Below, piece after piece: positions 46,817 to 56,817 of a stretch of DNA of 64,000 bases. Location: contig NZ_VOSC01000030.1 in NCBI RefSeq assembly GCF_007997385.1, positions 290,644 to 354,643 on the forward strand, given 5' to 3'. How positions within the stretch are numbered: the first letter of the stretch is position 1; each line of letters begins with the position of its first letter. The translations under genes were made by a program, and so were the position numbers. The notes under the pieces were generated by a model. It saw nothing but the letters and a program-made list of their open reading frames with translations. It did not search any database and was not told the origin of the DNA. This DNA is from Seonamhaeicola algicola (GTDB lineage: Bacteria > Bacteroidota > Bacteroidia > Flavobacteriales > Flavobacteriaceae).

Positions 46817-48208
46817 TTAATTATCGGCTAATTCAAAGCCTTCGGCTTCTTTAGTGCTAAAATCTGTTTCGTTGTCTTCTGCCCCATGTGTTAAAGCTTT
46901 TAATTTTTTAAAGAAAATGAAAACTATTAAAGCGAAGACAATACAAAATATTGCAATTCCTGTAAACACTTTAAATTCACCAAATACAGATGAAGATTCT
47001 CCTAATAAACCAGCTGCTTTGTTACCTAAACCAGTAGTTGCAAAATAAATCCCCATCATTATCGATGCGTATTTTGCTGGTGCTAGTTTTGTTACAAATG
47101 AAAGTGAAACTGGAGATAAACATAGCTCTCCAATAGTGTGAAACAAATATGCTAATACTAACCATATCATCATAGAACTTCCTGTATTATCATATTCTGA
47201 TGCAGCGGCAGACATAAACAAAAAGCCTACACCTGTAATACCTAAACCAACAATCATTTTAAATAAAGATGATGCTTCAGTTCCTTTAAGCTTTCTATTA
47301 GCCCAAAAAGCAGCAATAGCAACACCTAATGTAATTATAAAAAATGAATTTAATGACTGAAACCATGTTGCGGGTACTTCCCATCCCATTAACATTCTAT
47401 TTGTTTTTTCTTTCGCATAAATATTCATTAAACCACCTGCTTGTTCAAAAGCTGCAAAAAAAGCAATAATTAACAAGAAAGAAATTAACAATACTATAAC
47501 TCTATCTTTTTCTATTTTAGTGAGCGGTCTTTTAAAATTTTCTTGATCTTCTTTACTTTCAGACTTACCCAAGTAATTTCCAACGTGAACTAAATATTTT
47601 TGCCCCGCCAAAAACTGTATTAATCCAAATACCATTAATATACCTGCTAACCCAAAACCATAATGCCAACCATGAACTTCACCCACATAACCGACAACTA
47701 ACCCGGATAAAAAAGCGCCTACATTTATACCTATGTAAAAAATTGTAAAGCCTTTATCTCTTCTTACATCTCCTTTTTTATAGAGTCCACCAACCATGGT
47801 TGATATATTAGGCTTTAAACACCCAACCCCAAGTATAATAAATCCAAGACCAGTATAAAAAGCCCACATTGCCTCAATTGCTAGTACACTATGCCCAATA
47901 ACAAGTAAAACTGCACCTAGTATTACAGACTTTTTTTGCCCAAGAAACTTATCGGCTAAAATACCTCCTGGAATAGACATGATGTAAACCAATGCTGTGT
48001 ACCATCCGTAAAGTGCCAAAGCTTCACCTTGACTCCAACCAACTCCTGGATTTAAACCTGTTGTTTTTGAAGTTAAATATAAAACCAATAAAGCGCGCAT
48101 TCCGTAATACGAAAAACGCTCCCACATTTCTGTAAAAAATAGTACATAGAGCCCTACTGGATGCCCCCATAATTCTTTTTGGTGTGGTGCTTTTGTAATT
48201 TCTGCCAT
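46817..48208 (-). CDS. Proton-dependent peptide transporter (POT/PTR family), short form
   Basis: A 463-residue relative of the preceding transporter with about 12 segments. It has TEMWERFSYYGMRALLVLYL, GVGCLKPNISTMVGGLY, FYIGINVGAFLSGLVVGYVG and GELCLSPVSLSFVTKLAP. The middle region is shorter than in its neighbour. It begins 45 bases after the DPP IV-like gene, and the three genes probably form one operon for peptide use. Confidence 0.95.
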   Translation of the reverse strand: MAEITKAPHQKELWGHPVGLYVLFFTEMWERFSYYGMRALLVLYLTSKTTGLNPGVGWSQGEALALYGWYTALVYIMSIPGGILADKFLGQKKSVILGAVLLVIGHSVLAIEAMWAFYTGLGFIILGVGCLKPNISTMVGGLYKKGDVRRDKGFTIFYIGINVGAFLSGLVVGYVGEVHGWHYGFGLAGILMVFGLIQFLAGQKYLVHVGNYLGKSESKEDQENFKRPLTKIEKDRVIVLLISFLLIIAFFAAFEQAGGLMNIYAKEKTNRMLMGWEVPATWFQSLNSFFIITLGVAIAAFWANRKLKGTEASSLFKMIVGLGITGVGFLFMSAAASEYDNTGSSMMIWLVLAYLFHTIGELCLSPVSLSFVTKLAPAKYASIMMGIYFATTGLGNKAAGLLGESSSVFGEFKVFTGIAIFCIVFALIVFIFFKKLKALTHGAEDNETDFSTKEAEGFELADN

Positions 48209-48253
48209 AATAGTTCTTTGAGTTAGTTATTTTATTTTTTTCTGAAAAACATT

Positions 48254-50428
48254 TTAGTTTCCTAATGAATTAAGAATAAAATTAGTCATTTTTTCATATA
48301 AATGAAGTCTTGTGTTGCCGCCATAAATACCATGGTTTTTATCTGGATAAATGGCCCAATCAAACTGTTTGTTTGCTTGCACTAAAGCTTCTACTAAACG
48401 CATGGTATTTTGTACGTGTACATTATCATCGGCAGTTCCGTGAACTAATAAAAAATCTCCTTGTAATTTATCTACATGGTTAATTGGAGAATTATCATCA
48501 TAACCCGATGGGTTTTCTTGTGGTGTTGCCATGTAACGTTCTGTATAAACAGTATCATAAAAACGCCAACTTGTAACAGGTGCTACCGCTATTGCCATTT
48601 TAAAGGTATCATAACCTTTAAACAAGCAATTACTGCTCATAAAACCGCCATAACTCCAACCCCAAATACCAATTTTATCTGCATTAATGTATGGTAATGC
48701 TCCTAATTTTTTTGCTGCAGCTATTTGATCTTCAACTTCATATTTACCAAGTTGGTTTTGCGTTACTTTTTTAAATACAGCACCTTTAAATCCGGTACCT
48801 CTTCCATCAACACAAACAACTATAAAACCTTGTTGTGCTAACATTTGATACCAATAATCGTTATAACTATTCCAACTATTTGAAACCGATTGCGAACCAG
48901 GACCAGAATACTGCGTCATAAATAACGGGTATTGTTTAGATGCATCAAAATTTGCTGGTTTTAGCATCCACATATTCAAATCATTTCCATTAATATTTAT
49001 GGTACTAAACTCTTTTTTTGAAATAGTATAATTTTCTATTTTTTTTGCCAAAGCAGCATTATCAACTATTTTAGAAATTACACTACCATTTACGGCATTA
49101 TTTAAAGTGTATTGTGTTGGTGTGGTTGCGTTTGAAAATGTGTTTATAAAATATGAAAAATCGGCACTAAAAGATGCATTGTTTGTTCCTTCATTATTTG
49201 ATAAACGTTTTTTATCTCGACCATTGATTTTGATAGAATACACATCTCTGTTTATAGAACCGTTTTCAACAGATTGATAAAAAATACGTTTTGCTTTAGG
49301 GTTATAACCATAATAATTTGTTACATCCCAGTTTCCTTTAGTTACTTGGTTTATTAATTTACCGTTGTTATCATAATGATAAATATGGTTGTATCCGTCT
49401 TTTTCGCTTGTCCAAATAAAGCTATTATCATCTAAAAATGTTAAATTATCGGTTACATCAACATAGGCTTTATCTGTTTCATTTAAAAGCACATGGGTTG
49501 TATTTGTTTCCGTATTAAAACGCATTACGTACAAATTGTTTTGCTTTCTGTTTAAAATTTGAAAGCTTAACATATTTGCATTGTTAGTCCATTGTAATCG
49601 GGGTATATAGTATGCTTTTTCATCTAAATTAATATTGGTTGTTGTACTAGATATTAAATTATGAACATGCAAAGATACTTTTGAGTTTGGCTCGCCTGCT
49701 TTTGGATATTTAAATACGTGTTGGGTTTGGTAAAGTGCTTCACCATAAACATCCATTGAAAACTCAGGCACGTTGGTTTCATCAAACTTAATGAAAGCTA
49801 TTTTTTGGCTATCGGCACTCCACTCAAAAGCACGTACAAAGGCAAATTCTTCTTCATAAACCCAATCTGTAATACCATTAATTATACTGTTTTTTTTACC
49901 ATCGGAAGTTATTTGAATAGTTTCGCCAGTGTTTAAATCTTTCACAAATAAATTATTATTAAAAGCATACGCTATTTTAGTTCCGTTAGGCGAGAATGTT
50001 GGCTCTTGTATTAATTCTTTTGAAATAGGCTCTAAAGTTTCATCTTCAACGTTATAAACAAAGTAATTTCCAACTGCAGAGTGACGGTAAATTGGTGTTT
50101 CATTAGTTGCTAAAATTATCTTTTTTTCATCAGCGCTAAAGGTATAATTGCTAAAGTACTGCATGCTGCTTAGGTTTGCTGAACTAACTAGCGTTTTTAC
50201 TTTTTGCTGAGTTTTGTAGTCATAAATATCAATGGTTGTGGCCATTGTAGCTCTATCAAAATTTAATACCGAATATTGCTTACCGTTTGCCATAGAGTGT
50301 AATACGTCCATGCTTTCGGCTCTAAAACTACCGCTCCAAATGTCTTTTAAGGTAATTTGTTTGTTTTGTGCGTTTAAAACTGAAGTTAAAATAAATAAAA
50401 CGCAAACTGAAAATTTAAGATATCTCAT
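48254..50428 (-). CDS. Dipeptidyl peptidase IV-like S9 peptidase
   Basis: A 724-residue secreted serine peptidase (signal peptide ending near LNA, about 20). Residues about 40-480 form the DPP IV beta-propeller and about 500-724 the alpha/beta-hydrolase domain. The nucleophile is Ser592 (GWSYGGFM), with the acid in HGTADDNVHVQ and the base in PDKNHGIYGG. The EE pair that binds the free amino end is in WVYEEEFAF. It removes X-Pro or similar dipeptides, which the two POT transporters downstream would take up. Length is close to that of Porphyromonas DPP IV. Confidence 0.96.
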   Translation of the reverse strand: MRYLKFSVCVLFILTSVLNAQNKQITLKDIWSGSFRAESMDVLHSMANGKQYSVLNFDRATMATTIDIYDYKTQQKVKTLVSSANLSSMQYFSNYTFSADEKKIILATNETPIYRHSAVGNYFVYNVEDETLEPISKELIQEPTFSPNGTKIAYAFNNNLFVKDLNTGETIQITSDGKKNSIINGITDWVYEEEFAFVRAFEWSADSQKIAFIKFDETNVPEFSMDVYGEALYQTQHVFKYPKAGEPNSKVSLHVHNLISSTTTNINLDEKAYYIPRLQWTNNANMLSFQILNRKQNNLYVMRFNTETNTTHVLLNETDKAYVDVTDNLTFLDDNSFIWTSEKDGYNHIYHYDNNGKLINQVTKGNWDVTNYYGYNPKAKRIFYQSVENGSINRDVYSIKINGRDKKRLSNNEGTNNASFSADFSYFINTFSNATTPTQYTLNNAVNGSVISKIVDNAALAKKIENYTISKKEFSTININGNDLNMWMLKPANFDASKQYPLFMTQYSGPGSQSVSNSWNSYNDYWYQMLAQQGFIVVCVDGRGTGFKGAVFKKVTQNQLGKYEVEDQIAAAKKLGALPYINADKIGIWGWSYGGFMSSNCLFKGYDTFKMAIAVAPVTSWRFYDTVYTERYMATPQENPSGYDDNSPINHVDKLQGDFLLVHGTADDNVHVQNTMRLVEALVQANKQFDWAIYPDKNHGIYGGNTRLHLYEKMTNFILNSLGN

Positions 50429-50639
50429 TAATTAACGTTACAAGATTTTAGGCTTTTAAAATACAACATAGACTTTCAATTATTACAATTTATAATTGAA
50501 AATAATAGATGTTTTTTCAAAAACTTTGATTTTTACATAAAATGATGTCAATTTTACTAAAAATAATTCAAAATTCAGCATTTATTAACACTTAATTAAG
50601 TAACACCAAAATAGCAATTCATAATAAACAGCAAGTTAG

Positions 50640-50647
50640 TATCTTTG
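50640..50647 (+). promoter_or_regulatory. Candidate -7 element for the HMG-CoA reductase operon
   Basis: TATCTTTG matches TAnnTTTG exactly, 19 bases before the ATG at 50667. No -33 TTG was found at the usual spacing. It lies in the 238-base divergent gap with the DPP IV-like gene. Confidence 0.5.
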
Positions 50648-50666
50648 CAGCATTAAAAAACGTTTT

Positions 50667-51992
50667 ATGAGTAAATCTATTGCTGGTTTTTCTAAACTTT
50701 CAAAAGCAAAAAAAATTGATTGGATTATTGATACATATTTTGCCAACTCCAAAAGTGCCAAACGTATTATTAAACAATACTGGAATAGTGATGAAAAACT
50801 ACAAAAACTACACGATGAGTTTATTGAAAACACTATAACAAACTATTACTTACCGCTAGGTGTGGCGCCAAATTTTTTAATTAATAATAAGCTATACACC
50901 ATACCAATGGCTATTGAAGAAAGCTCTGTAGTTGCCGCAGCTAGTAAAGCAGCTAAATTTTGGCAAAAACGTGGTGGTTTTAAAACATCTGTAATATCTA
51001 CAACTAAAATTGGACAGGTACATTTTATGTACCATGGTAATTTTGAAACTTTACAAACGTTTTTTAATACTATAAAACCACAATTAATTGAAGATACCAA
51101 TGCCATTACCCAAAATATGCAAAAACGTGGTGGCGGCATTTTAGATATTGAATTGCGCAATAAAACAAATAGTATTGCTGGTTATTACCAACTACATGCA
51201 TCTTTTGAGACTTTAGATGCTATGGGAGCAAACTTTATAAACTCTTGTTTAGAGCAATTTGCTGAAACATTAAAAAGAGAAGCTTTAACATTTGAATTAT
51301 TTAATGAGCAAGAAAAAAACATAGAGGTAATAATGAGTATTCTATCTAATTATGTACCCAATTGTTTAGTTAAAGCTGAAGTAAGTTGCCCTGTTAATGA
51401 TTTAGTTGAAAATAACCCCGAAGCCAGTAAAGCATATGCCGAAAAATTTGTGCAAGCTGTTACTATTGCTGAAAACGAACCTTACCGAGCCGTAACACAT
51501 AATAAAGGTATTATGAATGGTATTGATGCTGTTGTTTTAGCCACGGGAAATGATTTTAGAGCTATTGAAGCCTGCGCACATGCGTATGCCTCAAAAAATG
51601 GTCAATACAGCAGTTTAACCCATGCCAAAATTGAAAACGAAACGTTTATTTTTCACATTGAAATTCCATTAGCTTTAGGCACTGTGGGCGGATTAACAAA
51701 TTTACATCCGTTAGTAAAACTATCATTAGAAATGCTTCATTCTCCATCAGCTAAAGAACTTATGCAAATTGTGGCAGTTGCAGGTTTAGCACAAAATTTT
51801 GCTGCCTTAAATTCTTTAACAACCACAGGTATTCAGCAAGGACACATGAAAATGCACTTAATGAATATACTAAACCAGTTTGAAGCTACCGATGCTGAGA
51901 AAAAAACATTGACAAATCATTTTAAGAATAATACAGTTACTCACAGCGCTGTTGTTAATGCTTTAAACAACTTAAGAATAAACAATGATTAA
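50667..51992 (+). CDS. Hydroxymethylglutaryl-CoA reductase, class II type
   Basis: A 441-residue cytoplasmic enzyme that interconverts HMG-CoA and mevalonate. Signatures are IEESSVVAAASKAAKFW, DAMGANFINSCLEQFAETL, NKGIMNGIDAVVLATGNDFR and GTVGGLTNLHPLVKLSL; the catalytic His is in GIQQGHMKMHLMN. It has no membrane segments. Class II reductases were first described as degradative, but in Bacteroidota such a gene paired with a GHMP kinase fits mevalonate synthesis for isoprenoids. It overlaps the kinase gene by 8 bases. Confidence 0.94.
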   Translation: MSKSIAGFSKLSKAKKIDWIIDTYFANSKSAKRIIKQYWNSDEKLQKLHDEFIENTITNYYLPLGVAPNFLINNKLYTIPMAIEESSVVAAASKAAKFWQKRGGFKTSVISTTKIGQVHFMYHGNFETLQTFFNTIKPQLIEDTNAITQNMQKRGGGILDIELRNKTNSIAGYYQLHASFETLDAMGANFINSCLEQFAETLKREALTFELFNEQEKNIEVIMSILSNYVPNCLVKAEVSCPVNDLVENNPEASKAYAEKFVQAVTIAENEPYRAVTHNKGIMNGIDAVVLATGNDFRAIEACAHAYASKNGQYSSLTHAKIENETFIFHIEIPLALGTVGGLTNLHPLVKLSLEMLHSPSAKELMQIVAVAGLAQNFAALNSLTTTGIQQGHMKMHLMNILNQFEATDAEKKTLTNHFKNNTVTHSAVVNALNNLRINND

Positions 51993-52899
51993 ATTCAACA
52001 GTAACGGAAAATTATTATTAACTGCTGAATATGTGGTTTTAGATGGCGCAAAAGCCCTTGCTATACCCACAAAATATGGTCAAAACCTAATAATTAAACC
52101 TACTGAAACACCTACTATTAATTGGTGTAGTTTTGATGAACAAAAAAACATATGGTTTAATGGTAATTTTGAAATTAACAACAACACATTAAAACCTTTA
52201 CAACAAAACGCCGTTTCTGATAGAATTGTACAAATATTTGAAGCTATCAATAAATTAAACCCAACTTTTTTAAATATTAAAAGTGGTTATGATATTGAAA
52301 CGCATTTAGAATTTCCTAAAAACTGGGGATTAGGCACATCTTCAACATTAATAAACAATTTATCAAAATGGACTAATATTAACCCCTATAACTTACTTAA
52401 ATTAACTTTTGGCGGTAGTGGTTATGATATTGCTTGTGCTGAAAATAGCACGCCTATTACTTATAAAATAAACACTGAATCTGAATTTCCTTTAGTTGAA
52501 CCAGTATGTTTCAACCCTATTTTTAAAGAGCATTTATACTTTGTTTACCTTAATAAAAAGCAAAATAGTAGAGATGGTATTGCGCATTACAAAGCACAAA
52601 ATAAAAGTAATTTAAAAACTATTATTTTAGAAATTAATAGAATTACACATGAAATGCTACACTGTGATAATTTAAAAGCTTTTGAAAATTTAATTGACGC
52701 ACACGAACATATTATTGCAAAAATAACCAACCAAATACCTGCAAAAGATTTATATTTTAATGATTTTAATGGTAGCATTAAAAGCCTTGGTGCTTGGGGT
52801 GGCGATTTTATTTTAGCAACTTCAGTAACAAATCCCGAGTCTTATTTTAAAAGCAAAGGTTTAACAACCGTTATACCTTACTCAAAAATGATTTTATAA
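51985..52899 (+). CDS. GHMP kinase of the GYDIA type (mevalonate-pathway kinase-like)
   Basis: A 304-residue small-molecule kinase of the GHMP superfamily. GKLLLTAEYVVLDGAKALA is the N-terminal substrate strand, WGLGTSSTLI is the ATP-phosphate loop and the GYDIA motif is at 146-150. The partner is HMG-CoA reductase, so mevalonate or phosphomevalonate is the likely substrate. Which one is not certain, as GYDIA kinases are a poorly characterised clade. Confidence 0.9.
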   Translation: MIKFNSNGKLLLTAEYVVLDGAKALAIPTKYGQNLIIKPTETPTINWCSFDEQKNIWFNGNFEINNNTLKPLQQNAVSDRIVQIFEAINKLNPTFLNIKSGYDIETHLEFPKNWGLGTSSTLINNLSKWTNINPYNLLKLTFGGSGYDIACAENSTPITYKINTESEFPLVEPVCFNPIFKEHLYFVYLNKKQNSRDGIAHYKAQNKSNLKTIILEINRITHEMLHCDNLKAFENLIDAHEHIIAKITNQIPAKDLYFNDFNGSIKSLGAWGGDFILATSVTNPESYFKSKGLTTVIPYSKMIL

Positions 52900-52905
52900 A
52901 ACAAG

Positions 52906-52936
52906 AAAAGGCCTCGCAACGCGAAGCCTTTTTTTT
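52906..52936. terminator. Strong terminator between the GYDIA kinase and PpiD-like genes
   Basis: A 12-bp stem (52906-52917 with 52921-52932) with one mismatch, 3-base loop and a T run to 52936. The A run on the left makes it bidirectional for the two converging genes. Confidence 0.9.
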
Positions 52937-52951
52937 ATATATGATTATATT

Positions 52952-55075
52952 TTATTGCACTTGAGATGCTGCTCTGTTATCTTCAATTTCTGCAGCTTCT
53001 TTTAAGGCATTATATAGTTTACTGTTTACAGTTGCCGCTTTTTGTTGCTCTAATCTATTAGCAGCAGCTTGATAGTTATCTAATTTCACAGCTGGTGTAA
53101 CTTTAGTAACTTGTACCATGTACACGCCATTTACACCTTCTATTAAACCAGACGTTTCTCCTTCGCCTAAACCAAAAGCAGTTCCTACAACTAAAGGTTC
53201 TCTACCAGCCCCTTGAATTGTTGGACTCTTCATTGTAATAGCTGATGCTGTTTTAACTGAAGTGTTTTCAGCAGTTGCTAAATCTTCTAAAGTACTAACT
53301 GATACTCTATTTTTAATTAACTCTGCTTTCTTTTCTTTTCTTAAAATTGGTAATACTGTAGCTGATGCATCTTCAGCAGACATTAAACCTGCTTTGTGTT
53401 TTGCTACTAATTGTGCAACTACGTAACCACCGGTAGATAAACTAAAACGTTTAACATCACCAACGCTAGCTTCATCTTCAAACGCCCAACGCACAATTGG
53501 TCTTTGGTTACCAATACCAGGAATACTTTCATCTAAAGCTTTCATTCCATTTACGGGTCTAACAGTATAATTATTTTCTTTTGCCAAAGCTTCAAAATCA
53601 CCTTTAGCTCCATCTATTTCAAATTTAGAAGCATCTCTAAAAATTTTAGCTGTTGTAGTTTCTGATGGTTCAATTTTTCTAGCAATTGTACCAATTTGTA
53701 CAGCTCTCTTTTTACTTGTTAATCCTTCAATTTCTATTACATGGAAACCAAATACTGTTTTAACAACACCTAAATCACCTGTTTTACCATTAAATTCAAA
53801 ATCATTAAACTCTGGCACCATTGTGTTGTAAGCATGCCAATCATAGCGTCCGCCATTAGCAACACTTCCTTGGTCTGCAGAAAATTCAGTAACTAACTCA
53901 GGAAATTTAGAACGGTTACTTTTTACTACTGCTAAAATACTATCGGCTTTTACTTTAGCTTGGTCTTCTGTTAAAGTAACATCAGTACCAGCGCTTTGTG
54001 ATCCGATAAAAGGAATTAAAATGTGTCTTACTTTAGCTGAATCTGGAATTTGTTTTTCAGCAATTAATTTTGATATTTTAAAATATCCAGCTTCTTTATA
54101 TGGTCCGTAAGTTTCTCCAACTTCTAAGTTCATTAAGCTATCAGCTACTTTTGAAGGTAATGATGATTTGAATACAAAACGATCATTAAACTTAATATCA
54201 GATTTTGAATTGATGTAATCTTGGTTATCTTTTACTTTTGAAAATGCTACTATAGTATCTTTTCTTCCAGTTTCATCAACTAATTGACCATTTAAATAGG
54301 TTGATAATTCATTAATAATTGCAGATTCATCGGCAACTGAAGCTACTTCTTTAAATTCAACAAATCTTATATCTCTAGATTCTTCTACTTCAAACGCTTT
54401 TTTGTTGTTGCTAACATAACTAGAAATTTCAGATTTTGAAACTTTTACAAGACTATCTGCTATTGATGAATAAGGTACTTGCACATACTTAATATCAACT
54501 TTATTTCCGTCTAATTTATGTTCCAACTCACCTTCGGCTAAAGTACCTGTTAAACCAGCTTTTACTAAATTATAATAGTTTTGTTGTAAGGCATTTGTAG
54601 CTAAAGATTGCTCATAATTTATCCAACCGGCATAACCTTCAGGAGAGTTTTCTTTTAAATTAGCAATGTATTCGTTTAATTTATTCTCATCAAAAATACC
54701 AGCTTCATTTGAAAATTGTGGGTTTGTTGCCAAGGCAGTTTTAAGTAAATCTCTAATTTGATCTTTTTCAACAGTAATACCTAAAGCGTCAAATTGCGTT
54801 TCTAAAACGGCTTGTCTTACCTCTTGCTCCCAAACACGGTTCATTACCTGTGTATTTGTAGCAGAACCACCAAGTTGCTGTTGCGCTATTTCTACTTTTT
54901 GTAAAAATTCTTCTCTTGAAATATCTTTACCGTTTATGGTACCTACATTTTGTCCTTTGTTAGAAAAGCTTGCGCTACCATCAAAAAGACCAGATAAAAC
55001 AAAAGCAAACAATGCCATTGCAATTACCAATATTAACACTAAGGTTTTTTGTCTAATCTTACTTAAAATTGCCAT
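52952..55075 (-). CDS. PpiD/SurA-like peptidyl-prolyl isomerase, membrane-anchored chaperone
   Basis: A 707-residue inner-membrane protein with one N-terminal transmembrane segment (LVLILVIAMALFAFVLSG, about 12-29). An N-terminal SurA-like helical domain (about 45-200) is followed by a PpiC rotamase domain around residues 345-445 (VRHILIPFIG, LVTEFSADQGSVANGG, FGFHVIEI) and a C-terminal helical tail. It folds or guides outer-membrane proteins in the periplasm. It is last in the coaX-to-ppiD run, 210 bases beyond the CorC-like gene, so may also have its own promoter. Confidence 0.95.
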   Translation of the reverse strand: MAILSKIRQKTLVLILVIAMALFAFVLSGLFDGSASFSNKGQNVGTINGKDISREEFLQKVEIAQQQLGGSATNTQVMNRVWEQEVRQAVLETQFDALGITVEKDQIRDLLKTALATNPQFSNEAGIFDENKLNEYIANLKENSPEGYAGWINYEQSLATNALQQNYYNLVKAGLTGTLAEGELEHKLDGNKVDIKYVQVPYSSIADSLVKVSKSEISSYVSNNKKAFEVEESRDIRFVEFKEVASVADESAIINELSTYLNGQLVDETGRKDTIVAFSKVKDNQDYINSKSDIKFNDRFVFKSSLPSKVADSLMNLEVGETYGPYKEAGYFKISKLIAEKQIPDSAKVRHILIPFIGSQSAGTDVTLTEDQAKVKADSILAVVKSNRSKFPELVTEFSADQGSVANGGRYDWHAYNTMVPEFNDFEFNGKTGDLGVVKTVFGFHVIEIEGLTSKKRAVQIGTIARKIEPSETTTAKIFRDASKFEIDGAKGDFEALAKENNYTVRPVNGMKALDESIPGIGNQRPIVRWAFEDEASVGDVKRFSLSTGGYVVAQLVAKHKAGLMSAEDASATVLPILRKEKKAELIKNRVSVSTLEDLATAENTSVKTASAITMKSPTIQGAGREPLVVGTAFGLGEGETSGLIEGVNGVYMVQVTKVTPAVKLDNYQAAANRLEQQKAATVNSKLYNALKEAAEIEDNRAASQVQ

Positions 55076-55285
55076 CTTCTATACTTAATTATATCCGTTT
55101 TAGGATTTTTTCTTTTTTATTGAAATGTTGGTTAAAACACTAAATTTGACGAAAATATCGTGCGCGAAAATACCATTTTCTATTTAATAATAAAAACAGA
55201 AAGTTGCATTAATTATTTTTAATGTTAGCAAAGTGTAATTTACTGTACTACTTTATTTTAATTTTAGCAATAAAAGGTACAACAA

Positions 55286-56575
55286 CTAATTATCTTCTAA
55301 CATTTTAAGTTTTACTAAGTCTATTTTTGTGTTTGAAACTTCAGAAATAATAAACTTAAAATTATCTATTTTTATAACATCGCCTTGGTTTGGTATTTCT
55401 TCGGTATGGTTTACAATTAAACCGCCAAGGGTTTCATAATTTTCACTTTCGGGCAGGTTTACTTTATAGGTTTCGTTTAAATAATCTACCTCTAAACGTG
55501 CCGAAAACATAAAGGTTTCATCATCAACTTTTTCTTCAATTAAATCTAAAGTATCATGTTCATCTTCAATTTCACCAAATAGTTCTTCTACAATATCTTC
55601 AACGGTCATAATACCCGATGTTCCTCCGTATTCATCAATAACTACTGCAACGCTTCGGCGTTTTTTAGTTAGCACATTTAATACATCTTTTATGAGCACT
55701 GTTTCGGGCACAAACTCAACAGGCATAAGCATAGATTTTATGTTTTTATGCTTTTTGAAAAGTTCAAATGAGTGTACGTATCCTAAAATATCATCAATAG
55801 TTTCTTTGTAAACTAAAATTTTTGTTCTGCCTGTTTCAGTAAATAAAGCGCTTAATGTTTTTATAGATTCATTCATTTCAACTGCAATAATTTCGGTACG
55901 TGGTACCATAACTTCGCGTGCTTTTACTTCTGAAAATTCTAATGCATTTTGAAATATTTGAATTTCGGAATCTACTTCGTCATGTTCTTCAACTGATTCC
56001 ATTTGTTCACTAATGTAATTACCTAATTCAACCTTTGTAAAGGCCATTTGAATTTGGTCTCCTTCTGTTTTAAAAAACGTTTTTAGTATGATATCTGAAA
56101 TCCAGATTACAAATTCTGAAATTAAACTAAAGAGTAAATAAAAAATATACGCTGGTATTGCCAGTACTTTTAAAAGTGTGTTTGCGTAAATTTGAAAGAA
56201 TACTTTTGGTAAAAATTCGGCTGTTATTAAAATTATAAATGTTGAAATAATAGTTTGTGTTAACAAACTTAAATCTGTTAACATATAATCTAAAAAATTA
56301 CTTTGTGTTGGTAAAAATGATTGAAACCAATTTACCAAAACATCGCCCATAAAAAAACCATAAATAACCAGTGCTATATTGTTACCAATAAGCATTGTTG
56401 TTATAAATTTTGAAGGTTTTGCTGTGAGCTTGCTAAGTATTTTAGCTAATATACCGTCTTGCTTTTTTTCAATTTCAATATGAATTTTGTTTGAAGACAC
56501 ATACGCTATCTCCATACCTGAAAAAAATGCCGAAAGCACTAATGATACAACTATTATAACAATATACAGCGTCAT
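55286..56575 (-). CDS. CorC/HlyC family CBS-domain membrane protein
   Basis: A 429-residue protein: a DUF21/CNNM membrane domain (about 1-190, four hydrophobic segments, FFSGMEIAYVSSNKIHIEIE), two CBS domains (about 205-330, with EVMVPRTEIIAVE and VVIDEYGGTSGIMTVEDIVE) and a CorC_HlyC C-terminal domain (about 345-425). Related proteins affect magnesium or cobalt efflux. It abuts a 64-residue membrane protein gene with no gap. GldE is another member of this family in gliding bacteria, but the surroundings differ, so I do not name it GldE. Confidence 0.94.
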   Translation of the reverse strand: MTLYIVIIVVSLVLSAFFSGMEIAYVSSNKIHIEIEKKQDGILAKILSKLTAKPSKFITTMLIGNNIALVIYGFFMGDVLVNWFQSFLPTQSNFLDYMLTDLSLLTQTIISTFIILITAEFLPKVFFQIYANTLLKVLAIPAYIFYLLFSLISEFVIWISDIILKTFFKTEGDQIQMAFTKVELGNYISEQMESVEEHDEVDSEIQIFQNALEFSEVKAREVMVPRTEIIAVEMNESIKTLSALFTETGRTKILVYKETIDDILGYVHSFELFKKHKNIKSMLMPVEFVPETVLIKDVLNVLTKKRRSVAVVIDEYGGTSGIMTVEDIVEELFGEIEDEHDTLDLIEEKVDDETFMFSARLEVDYLNETYKVNLPESENYETLGGLIVNHTEEIPNQGDVIKIDNFKFIISEVSNTKIDLVKLKMLEDN

Positions 56576-56770
56576 TTAGTTTTGCTTGTTTCTGTCTTGA
56601 AACTTTTTACTAAACTTCCTACGGAAGAAAAACATAAAAATTGCTAAAGCCCCTAAAACAATATAGGAATAGTTAACTACACCAGTTTTTTGATATGTTT
56701 CAAAAACAGAATAGAAAAATACTGCAGCAAAGGCTAAATATGCATATTGAAAAATGCTTAAATATTTCAT
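56576..56770 (-). CDS. Small membrane protein, 64 residues
   Basis: Two hydrophobic segments (about 7-23 and 33-49) and a very basic tail (RRKFSKKFQDRNK). The stop is next to the start of the CorC-like gene and the start is 47 bases from lptC, so it is in the envelope operon. Family unknown; its role is likely membrane-bound. Confidence 0.85.
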   Translation of the reverse strand: MKYLSIFQYAYLAFAAVFFYSVFETYQKTGVVNYSYIVLGALAIFMFFFRRKFSKKFQDRNKQN

Positions 56771-56817
56771 TTTAAAAATTTAGGATAAAGATAATTAATT
56801 TTAAGAAGTATGCTGTA

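Noticed and set aside
55286..56575. Possible GldE gliding protein
   Set aside because: Same CorC/HlyC family, but the usual gldD and ssb neighbours are missing, so only the family is given.
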